A DNA stretch of 32,757 bases from Chlorobium sp. (GTDB taxonomy: Bacteria > Bacteroidota > Chlorobiia > Chlorobiales > Chlorobiaceae): positions 1 through 32,757 of the forward strand of contig JABMPC010000009.1 of NCBI GenBank assembly GCA_013203905.1, in the 5' to 3' direction. The notes under the pieces were generated by a model that made no database searches, was not told the origin of the DNA, and saw nothing but the letters and a program-made list of their open reading frames with translations. The position numbers and the translations under genes were made by a program. Of the stretch, positions 26,835 through 32,757 are shown piece after piece; position 1 is the first letter of the stretch, and each line of letters starts with the position of its first letter.

Positions 26835-27611
26835 TTACTCGGCTGATTCAGGTGCTGCAGGAGCCTCAGGCTGCTCAGACTCACTGCCATCCGCCTCATC
26901 CATCTTTGCAAGAACTTCCTGCTCCACCTTCAATGCGCGGGCATTAACAATGGTGTCTGCCACAGCCTTGACCATAAGCTGTATGGAGCGAATGGCGTCA
27001 TCGTTTGCAGGAATGATATAATCAACAAGATCAGGGTCGCAGTTGGTATCAACCATTGCAAAAATGGGAATACCCAGCGAGCGGGCTTCCTTGATAGCAA
27101 TATGCTCTTTTTTGATATCGACAATAAACAAGGCAGCGGGAATTCTGGTCATGGTGGCTATGCCCCCCAGAATCCGCATGAGCTTTTCTCGCTCACGGCC
27201 AAGCATGAGACGCTCTTTCTTTGTGATCATGTCATAGGTGCCGTCCGTCTCCATACGGTCAATGGCGTTCATGCGACGGATGCTCTGGCGAATGGTAGAG
27301 AAGTTGGTCAGCATACCTCCGAGCCAGCGCTCGCAGACATAGGGCATTTCGGCCCGTTCGGCCTCGGCGGCAATAATGTTTTTTGCCTGTTTCTTTGTGC
27401 CAACAAACATAATCTCCCGCCCGGTCTGGGCAATGGCATCAAGTGCGTTGAGGGCATTATCTGCAAGAACAAGGGTTTTCTGGAGATCGATGATGTGAAC
27501 ACCGTTCTTCTCCATGAAAATGTAAGGCTTCATTTTCGGGCTCCAGCGGCGGGCAAGGTGTCCAAAATGGACTCCAGCGCGGAGCATGTCTTCAAGCTGA
27601 AAGTACGACAT
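26835..27611 (-). CDS. rpsB: 30S ribosomal protein S2
   Basis: The 258 residues begin [20 protein letters not shown]. They include [46 protein letters not shown] and the [20 protein letters not shown] block, the full S2 pattern. An acidic, Ala/Glu/Pro-rich tail ([20 protein letters not shown]) extends the C-terminus. AAGGA lies eight bases before the ATG. It is preceded by a GC-rich palindrome in its leader (see separate entry). Confidence 0.98.
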   Translation of the reverse strand: MSYFQLEDMLRAGVHFGHLARRWSPKMKPYIFMEKNGVHIIDLQKTLVLADNALNALDAIAQTGREIMFVGTKKQAKNIIAAEAERAEMPYVCERWLGGMLTNFSTIRQSIRRMNAIDRMETDGTYDMITKKERLMLGREREKLMRILGGIATMTRIPAALFIVDIKKEHIAIKEARSLGIPIFAMVDTNCDPDLVDYIIPANDDAIRSIQLMVKAVADTIVNARALKVEQEVLAKMDEADGSESEQPEAPAAPESAE

Positions 27612-27663
27612 TGTAATCTTCCTTCTGTTTAGTTGTGTCTTCTACCATGCCCACCCTCCGGAA

Positions 27664-27682
27664 TCCGGCGCAAGGCGCCGGA
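27664..27682 (-). other. GC-rich palindrome between rpsI and rpsB
   Basis: A perfect 8-bp stem TCCGGCGC/GCGCCGGA closes a 3-base loop. It lies about 50 bases before the rpsB start on the transcribed strand, and no T-run follows. It could be an rpsB leader element (ribosomal-protein autoregulation) or a remnant of an intergenic repeat. Confidence 0.4.
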
Positions 27683-27770
27683 CACTGCCGGAAAACTCTA
27701 TCCGGGAACTGACCCGGAACAGCACGATATGAGTGATGTTGTTCTGAAAAAAAACGATACAAAGGCAATA

Positions 27771-28160
27771 TCAGCGCTTGGAGAACTGGAACGACTTACG
27801 AGCCTTCTTACGGCCGAACTTCTTGCGCTCAACCATTCGCGGATCACGGGTAAGCAGGCGCTCCGGCTTGAACACGGCGCGAACTGTTTCATCAAACTCT
27901 GTAAGAGCTCTTGCAATCGCAAGACTGACAGCACCCGACTGGCCGCTGATGCCGCCGCCATGCACATTCACTTTAATATCAAAGTCTTCAGTCTTTTCGG
28001 CAAGAACCAGTGGACGAAGAGCCACGCGGCACTTGACCTCGTCTTTGAAATATTCTTCAGCCGGCAGCTTGTTGATGATGACCCGACCTTTTCCCGGAGT
28101 CATGAACACTCTTGCCACCGAGGTCTTACGGCGTCCTACGGTATCGATAACCTCTTTCAT
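27771..28160 (-). CDS. rpsI: 30S ribosomal protein S9
   Basis: The 129 residues match S9: [20 protein letters not shown] at the start, [20 protein letters not shown] in the middle, [20 protein letters not shown] near the end, and the conserved C-terminal FQFSKR whose Lys-Arg tail reaches the P-site tRNA. It follows rplM by 19 bases in the universal rplM-rpsI operon. Confidence 0.98.
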   Translation of the reverse strand: MKEVIDTVGRRKTSVARVFMTPGKGRVIINKLPAEEYFKDEVKCRVALRPLVLAEKTEDFDIKVNVHGGGISGQSGAVSLAIARALTEFDETVRAVFKPERLLTRDPRMVERKKFGRKKARKSFQFSKR

Positions 28161-28179
28161 TCCCTGTTCGTTATATGAT

Positions 28180-28629
28180 TTAATTTACTTTCATTTCAAT
28201 AGGCGACTGCGATTCATGCGGATGTGTCGCTCCAGGATAGACTTTCAGCTTCTTGAACAGCTGACGGCCGAGATTGTTGTGAGGAAGCATTCCCCATACA
28301 GCATGCTCAATAACTTTTTCCGGCTTTTTGCGGAGCAGATCCTTGACATGGTTGAACTTCACGCCGCCAGGATACTGGGAGTGCGAGAAATAGGACTTGG
28401 CATCAAGCTTCTTGCCTGAGAGCGCCACTTTTTCAGCATTGGTCACCACAATGAAGTCACCGGTGTCGATGTGAGGGGTAAATTCCGGTTTGTGCTTGCC
28501 TCTCAGGACCTTTGCAATTTCAGCAGCCATTCTGCCCAAAATCTGACCTTCGGCATCTACGACATACCACTTCCGTTCGACATCATCTGGCTTTGCCGAA
28601 TATGTTTTAAAACTTAGCGTCTTGCTCAT
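28180..28629 (-). CDS. rplM: 50S ribosomal protein L13
   Basis: The 149 residues show [61 protein letters not shown] and [21 protein letters not shown], the standard L13 pattern and length. It is the first gene of the rplM-rpsI transcript, with an extended -10 promoter about 80 bases upstream and the divergent der gene beyond. Confidence 0.98.
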   Translation of the reverse strand: MSKTLSFKTYSAKPDDVERKWYVVDAEGQILGRMAAEIAKVLRGKHKPEFTPHIDTGDFIVVTNAEKVALSGKKLDAKSYFSHSQYPGGVKFNHVKDLLRKKPEKVIEHAVWGMLPHNNLGRQLFKKLKVYPGATHPHESQSPIEMKVN

Positions 28630-28708
28630 GCTCGTGTAACAATGGATTAACTGGACTTTTCCGAAAAATAAAGTTTATCAATGTAAATTAATTCACTTAA
28701 TTCTACAA

Positions 28709-28717
28709 ATTATACCA
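28709..28717 (-). promoter_or_regulatory. Extended -10 promoter for rplM-rpsI
   Basis: On the minus strand TGGTATAAT gives a consensus TATAAT (28709-28714) with an extended TGn motif. The -35 region is weak (GGAAAT at 17 bases), which fits extended -10 promoters. The 143-base rplM-der gap is very AT-rich between about 28660 and 28715. Confidence 0.45.
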
Positions 28718-28772
28718 TTCCATCCCGAGGAATTTCCCGGGAGCGCGAATCTCCATCATCACACCTCTTTTC

Positions 28773-30083
28773 ATGAAACCTCTCATTGCCCTGGTTGGCC
28801 GTCCGAATGTAGGAAAATCAACCCTTTTCAACCGCATACTCAGGGAGCGGGCAGCCATTGTCGACAGCACTCCCGGCGTCACCCGCGACCGCCACATTTC
28901 TGAAGGGTTCTGGCAAGGCCGGGCCTTCCGCCTGATGGATACCGGAGGGTATGCCCCTGAAGACGGCATCATCAGCAGCGCCATGCTCGATCAGACCATG
29001 ACGGCCATCAACGATGCCGACATCATTGTCTTTGTTACCGACGCCCGTGCCGGCCTCTCCTATGACGATCTGGAGCTCGCAAAAGTTCTTCAGCAGCGTT
29101 TCAGCCACAAACCGGTCTTCTTTGCCGTCAACAAGGTTGAATCCCCCCAGCTCACCTATGAGGCGGCCTCCTTTGTCAGCACCGGCTTCACCGACCCCTG
29201 GTGCATATCGGCAAAAGATGGGAGCGGAGTGGCCGACCTGCTCGACGCTATCCTCCATGAACTCCCCGAAACAGATGGCGAACAGGAGGAAGACGGCGCC
29301 ATCCGCCTTGCGGTTGTAGGTCGGCCGAATGTCGGAAAATCAAGCTTTGTCAATGCCCTTCTCGGCAACAACCGCCAGATTGTCTCCGACATTCCCGGAA
29401 CCACCCGCGATGCAATCGACACCCGATTCACTCGAAACCAGCAGGAGTTCCTCCTCATTGATACAGCAGGACTGAGAAAACGCACCAAAATCAGCGCCGG
29501 CATAGAGTACTACAGCTCCTTGAGAAGCGAAAAAGCCATAGAGCGCTGCGAGGTTGTTATGGTGATGCTGGATGCCGGGCCCGGTATAGAGAAGCAGGAT
29601 CTGAAAATCATCAATATGGCTACTGAGCGAAAAAGGGCCGTGCTGCTCCTCGTCAACAAATGGGATCTGATTGAAAAAGACTCCAAAACCAGCAAGCAGT
29701 ATGAGGATACGCTCCGCTCGCACATGGGCAATCTCGCCTATGTTCCGGTACTCTTCATATCCGCACTGACCAAAAAGAACCTGTACCGAGCCATCGACAC
29801 CGCCCGTGAAATCCGCGACAACCGGGCCAGAAAAATCAGCACCAGCGCGCTCAACCGTTTCCTTGAAGAGGCGCTTGCCGCAAACCCTCCCTCATCTAAA
29901 GGCGGAACGGAGCTGAAAATCAAATACATGACACAGATTCAGGCGCCTTGGCCGGTATTTGCTTTTTTCTGCAATAATCCAGAGCTTGTGCAGACCAATT
30001 TCCGGAAGTTTCTTGAAAACAGGCTTCGTGAAAAATTCGACCTCAAAGGGGTCACCATTTCGCTCCGTTTCCTCCAGAAATAA
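28773..30083 (+). CDS. der: Ribosome biogenesis GTPase Der (EngA)
   Basis: Der is an essential double-GTPase for 50S subunit maturation. The 436-residue protein has two G domains. The first has [14 protein letters not shown] (9-22), DTGG and NKVE. The second has [14 protein letters not shown] (near 182), [12 protein letters not shown] and [11 protein letters not shown]-terminal KH-like domain ends with [10 protein letters not shown]. Length and motif order are canonical. It is divergent from rplM and precedes mrp by 43 bases. Confidence 0.98.
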   Translation: MKPLIALVGRPNVGKSTLFNRILRERAAIVDSTPGVTRDRHISEGFWQGRAFRLMDTGGYAPEDGIISSAMLDQTMTAINDADIIVFVTDARAGLSYDDLELAKVLQQRFSHKPVFFAVNKVESPQLTYEAASFVSTGFTDPWCISAKDGSGVADLLDAILHELPETDGEQEEDGAIRLAVVGRPNVGKSSFVNALLGNNRQIVSDIPGTTRDAIDTRFTRNQQEFLLIDTAGLRKRTKISAGIEYYSSLRSEKAIERCEVVMVMLDAGPGIEKQDLKIINMATERKRAVLLLVNKWDLIEKDSKTSKQYEDTLRSHMGNLAYVPVLFISALTKKNLYRAIDTAREIRDNRARKISTSALNRFLEEALAANPPSSKGGTELKIKYMTQIQAPWPVFAFFCNNPELVQTNFRKFLENRLREKFDLKGVTISLRFLQK

Positions 30084-30126
30084 CCATACCGGAACTTTCC
30101 GCAACATTTTCACCCATCACAACACC

Positions 30127-31266
30127 ATGGCAACAATAGAAAAGCATCAGATTCTCAGCGCCCTCTCCACCGTTCTTGATCCCGATCTCAAAAAAGATCT
30201 GGTAAGTCTCGGAATGATACGCGGGATCTCCGTTACAGATAGCGGCGACATCTCTTTTCAGGTCGTGCTGACCACTCCAGCCTGCCCCCTGAAAGACGAG
30301 ATACGCCAGTCCTGCATTGAGGCAATCAGGGCGGAACTGCCCGCAGCAGAACGGATTGATGTGGAAATGACGGCAGAAGTTACCGGCGGCTGCAGCCACG
30401 GTCACGATGACCACCACCATGATGACGCTCACCAGTGCAATGGAGGCCAGTGCGGTGGGCATGACGAGCGTCCTCTGAAAGAGGTCAAAAACATTATTGC
30501 CGTTGCTTCAGGAAAAGGCGGAGTCGGCAAATCGACCGTTGCCGTCAACCTTGCAGTCAGCCTTGCTGCAACCGGCGCATCAGTCGGCCTTGTTGACGCC
30601 GATCTTTATGGCCCCAGTATTCCCACCATGTTCGGCCTTCATTCCGAGCAGCCGAAGGTGGTTGAGAAGATGCTCCAGCCTCTCGAAAAATTCGGAGTGA
30701 AACTCATGTCCATCGGCTTCCTCGTTGAAACCGACACAGCACTCATCTGGCGCGGCCCAATGGCCTCAAGCGCCATCAAACAGTTCATCACGGAAGTTTC
30801 CTGGGGCGAACTCGACTACCTGATTTTCGACCTTCCTCCCGGAACCGGTGACATCCAGCTCACGCTTGCGCAGACCATACCCCTTACCGGAGCAGTCATT
30901 GTTACCACTCCGCAGGATGTGGCACTTGCCGATGTGTCCAAGGCCGTCAACATGTTCGCAAAGGTCAATGTTCCCATATTAGGAGTTGTTGAGAACATGA
31001 GCTGGTATGAGCTGCCTGACGGCGGCAGGGATTATCTGTTCGGACAGAAAGGTGGCGAGCGTTTCGCAAAAGCCAGAGGGCTGGCCTTCCTCGGCTCCGT
31101 TCCTATCAACAGAAGCGTAGGTGAGGGTGGTGACAGCGGAACGCCTGCAGTCATAGGAACACCCGATTCATCAGCAGCCAAAGCATTCACAAGCGTCTCC
31201 ATGGAGGTGGCCCGGCAGATATCCATTACCAATGCCTCCCCGTCCTCTTCCTGCTGCTGCTCTTAA
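30127..31266 (+). CDS. mrp: Mrp/NBP35-family Fe-S cluster carrier ATPase with His/Cys-rich linker
   Basis: Mrp proteins bind and deliver [4Fe-4S] clusters. The 379-residue protein has an N-terminal MIP18/DUF59 domain (about 5-85, with LDPDLKKDLVSLGMI and the conserved Cys in PACPLKDEI). A linker at 88-112 is unusually rich in His, Asp and Cys. A P-loop ATPase follows, with GKGGVGKS (129-136), DADLYGPSIP and FDLPPGTGDIQLT. The usual CxxC after 'VENM' is absent (VVENMSWYELPDGGRDYLFG), and the C-terminus ends in three consecutive cysteines. The frame is open upstream through the end of der, but MATIEKHQIL is the family start. The nifU-like gene follows after 127 bases. Confidence 0.93.
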   Translation: MATIEKHQILSALSTVLDPDLKKDLVSLGMIRGISVTDSGDISFQVVLTTPACPLKDEIRQSCIEAIRAELPAAERIDVEMTAEVTGGCSHGHDDHHHDDAHQCNGGQCGGHDERPLKEVKNIIAVASGKGGVGKSTVAVNLAVSLAATGASVGLVDADLYGPSIPTMFGLHSEQPKVVEKMLQPLEKFGVKLMSIGFLVETDTALIWRGPMASSAIKQFITEVSWGELDYLIFDLPPGTGDIQLTLAQTIPLTGAVIVTTPQDVALADVSKAVNMFAKVNVPILGVVENMSWYELPDGGRDYLFGQKGGERFAKARGLAFLGSVPINRSVGEGGDSGTPAVIGTPDSSAAKAFTSVSMEVARQISITNASPSSSCCCS

Positions 31267-31305
31267 TGCAGCTTTCGGGAACGAACTGCAGGGGAGAGGT
31301 TGTTT

Positions 31306-31344
31306 TTTTGGGGATCAGGTAGGATATTACCTGACTCCCCAAAA
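31306..31344. other. Long stem-loop in the mrp-nifU-like gap
   Basis: The arms TTTTGGGGA and TCCCCAAAA continue, after one bulged C, into TCAGGTA/TACCTGA. This gives 16 base pairs with a 6-base loop. T-runs sit on the outside of the 5' arm, not after the hairpin on either strand, so it is not a classical terminator. It lies about 50 bases before the nifU-like start and could be a leader regulatory structure or a weak mrp terminator. Confidence 0.5.
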
Positions 31345-31393
31345 GGATGTACAGCGATTTTTTCTAACCATTATTTCATAAGGGATCTACGCA

Positions 31394-31654
31394 ATGAGTA
31401 CCAGCAAGGACTATCTGCCAAACAGCGATGCACTATACGACCGGGTGATTGCAGCACTTGAAACCGTTCGGCCATACCTTCAGGTTGACGGTGGCGACTG
31501 CCAGCTTGTCGGCATCAGCAAGGATATGGTTGTGGATGTAAAACTGCTTGGAGCATGCGGTAGCTGCCCCATGAGCACGCTGACGCTTCGCGCCGGTGTT
31601 GAGCAGGCAATCAAAAAGGCCATTCCTGAAATCGTACGCGTCGAATCGGTCTGA
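31394..31654 (+). CDS. NifU C-terminal-domain Fe-S scaffold/carrier protein (Nfu type)
   Basis: An 86-residue, single-domain Nfu protein. The helix-strand pattern RVIAALETVRPYLQVDGGDC leads to LLGACGSCPMSTLTLRAGVE, whose CxxC (Cys-Gly-Ser-Cys) binds a [4Fe-4S] cluster at the dimer interface. The C-terminus IPEIVRVESV is standard. Such proteins receive clusters from SUF/ISC systems and pass them to apoproteins. The adjacent Mrp ATPase suggests a joint role in cluster delivery, of high value to a phototroph rich in Fe-S proteins. AAGGGA lies eight bases before the ATG. The stop is 10 bases from the convergent ftsK stop. Confidence 0.93.
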   Translation: MSTSKDYLPNSDALYDRVIAALETVRPYLQVDGGDCQLVGISKDMVVDVKLLGACGSCPMSTLTLRAGVEQAIKKAIPEIVRVESV

Positions 31655-31664
31655 CCTCTCCCCC

Positions 31665-32757
31665 TCACTCCGAATCAAGATTATTGAGCAGCAGTTCAAG
31701 GGACTCCTCGCTTCCGATGAGGACATCCCTTGCCCTGCTTCCATCAGCAGGACTAACAATACGATTGTCACAGAGCTGGTCCATGATTCTCCCCGCCCGA
31801 CCAAATCCGACACGGAGCCTCCGCTGCAGCAGCGATACACTTCCCTGCTGATGCATCACCACAAGCCGGGCAGCATCTTCAAACAGCTGATCGCGCCCAC
31901 CCATATCCATACTACTGCCAGCAGGCGAACCGCCATTAACCTTCGACATATCCGCAGAAGGAAGCATATAGATGTTCTTCAGGGCATGCTGCGCACCGAT
32001 AAATGAAGTTACCGCCTCAACCTCTTTGGAAGAGACATAGGGGCCCTGAATGCGTATCGGTTTGGGGAGTGTGGCAGGATGGTAAAGCATGTCACCGTCG
32101 CGAAGGAGTTTTTCAGCTCCTGAACCGTCAAGAATGGTACGGGAATCAATCCTGCTTGATACCTGAAACGCAATGCGTGAAGGGAAGTTCGCCTTGATAA
32201 TGCCGGTAATGACATCAACCGAAGGGCGCTGGGTGGCAAGAATGAGATGGATGCCAACCGCCCTGGCCAGCTGCGCCAGCCGTGTGATGGGCTCCTCAAC
32301 CTCTCTGCCGGCGGTAATCATTAAGTCGGCCAATTCATCAATCACCACCACCAGGTATGGCAATGCCTCCTGGGGAAGGGCCTTGTTGTAATCCCCGATA
32401 TTGCGCATCCCTGCCTCCTGCAGGGTAATGTAACGCATATCCATCTCCTTCTCCACGCACTTCAGCGCATAGATCGCCTTCTGAGGATCGGTGATAATCT
32501 GTTCATCAATATCAGGGAACTTCACCAGAAAATGGCTTTTCAGGTGCGTGTAGTTGAACAGTTCGACCCGCTTCGGATCAATCAGGAGAAACTTGACCTT
32601 GTCCGGGCTGCACGAGTAGAGCAGACTGGTGATGATCACATTGATCCCGACCGACTTGCCCGATCCGGTTGCGCCGGCAATCAGAAGATGAGGGAGCGAG
32701 GCGAGGTCATCAATATAGACCTCATTGGCAATGGTTCTTCCAAGCACAATAGGAAGA
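31665..32757 (-). CDS. ftsK: DNA translocase FtsK/SpoIIIE, C-terminal part, cut by window edge
   Basis: About 363 C-terminal residues are visible and the frame continues through the right edge (LPIVLGRTIANEVYIDDLAS), so the N-terminal membrane domain lies outside. The motor domain has Walker A GATGSGKSVG, Walker B LVVVIDELADLM, the RVELFNYTHL block and LILATQRPSVDVITG. The C-terminal gamma winged helix (DQLFEDAARLVVMHQQGSVS, then LLQRRLRVGFGRAGRIMDQL) reads KOPS-type polarity sequences in homologues. It moves chromosome termini at the septum. A GTG near the right edge is not the true start. Confidence 0.96.
   Translation of the reverse strand, partial: LPIVLGRTIANEVYIDDLASLPHLLIAGATGSGKSVGINVIITSLLYSCSPDKVKFLLIDPKRVELFNYTHLKSHFLVKFPDIDEQIITDPQKAIYALKCVEKEMDMRYITLQEAGMRNIGDYNKALPQEALPYLVVVIDELADLMITAGREVEEPITRLAQLARAVGIHLILATQRPSVDVITGIIKANFPSRIAFQVSSRIDSRTILDGSGAEKLLRDGDMLYHPATLPKPIRIQGPYVSSKEVEAVTSFIGAQHALKNIYMLPSADMSKVNGGSPAGSSMDMGGRDQLFEDAARLVVMHQQGSVSLLQRRLRVGFGRAGRIMDQLCDNRIVSPADGSRARDVLIGSEESLELLLNNLDSE

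Noticed and set aside
26798-26911. N-terminal extension of tsf by 38 codons
   Set aside because: It overlaps the end of rpsB, and EF-Ts proteins start at the internal MSQISAKDV. The extension has no EF-Ts homology.
29959-30126. N-terminal extension of mrp by 56 codons
   Set aside because: It reads through the end of der in another frame, and the conserved DUF59 domain starts at the ATG at 30127.
32745-32747. GTG start for the FtsK fragment near the right edge
   Set aside because: The frame continues upstream as Leu-Pro-Ile-Val, matching the family, so this GTG is an internal valine codon and the gene is cut by the window.
1-32757. CRISPR arrays, prophage genes, integrase-flanked islands or restriction systems
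   Set aside because: I saw no regularly spaced direct repeats, phage structural genes or defence genes. Apart from the transposase fragment the window looks like core chromosome.

Overview
The window is a stretch of chromosome from a green sulfur bacterium (Chlorobiaceae: Chlorobium, Pelodictyon or Chlorobaculum group). The main evidence is a photosynthetic-type (form IV) RuBisCO-like protein that matches the Chlorobium tepidum protein almost block by block. A small CsmB-like chlorosome protein, a cysteine-poor DksA-type protein and the moderately GC-rich composition agree with this. The genus is my inference from remembered sequences, not a database result. Gene density is high. No gene-free stretch reaches 300 bases; the longest gaps are about 125-185 bases and hold promoters, terminators or hairpins.

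Left part (1-8450): the N-terminus of a REP-associated tyrosine transposase runs off the left edge. Next come purH (minus) and a divergent plus-strand run purN-queE-glycosyltransferase-nfo, whose genes overlap or nearly touch. ftsX (minus) follows without ftsE, then tRNA-Ala(GGC) with its own promoter and terminator, purF, and a dksA-like gene. Three de novo purine genes (purH, purN, purF) lie here but not in one operon.

Middle (8500-18700): ileS of the long, eukaryote-like type and a CsmB-like small protein are followed by a leftward nucleotide-sugar operon rfbA-rfbC-rfbD-rfbB-galE-manC. This operon makes dTDP-L-rhamnose, UDP-galactose and GDP-mannose for surface polysaccharide. Upstream of it are a HEPN-like small protein and an LptE-type outer-membrane lipoprotein.

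RLP region (18200-24450): one leftward run encodes a class II aldolase/short-chain dehydrogenase fusion, an LsrF-like class I aldolase/thiolase, the RuBisCO-like protein and a second short-chain dehydrogenase, then lptE and the HEPN-like gene. The first four look like an uncharacterised sugar-phosphate pathway and are the most interesting part of the window. LsrF and the known RLPs both act on phosphorylated (di)keto sugars, which suggests the RLP enolises or isomerises a substrate that these aldolases make or cleave.

Right part (24600-32757): recX (plus) meets the translation cluster rplM-rpsI-rpsB-tsf-pyrH (minus) tail to tail. The GTPase gene der, an Mrp-type Fe-S carrier ATPase and a NifU C-terminal-domain protein follow on the plus strand. 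The C-terminal part of an FtsK/SpoIIIE translocase runs off the right edge on the minus strand.

Translation signals are mixed. lsrF-like, pyrH, rpsB and the HEPN-like gene have good Shine-Dalgarno sequences, while purF, mrp and the RLP gene have none that I can see.
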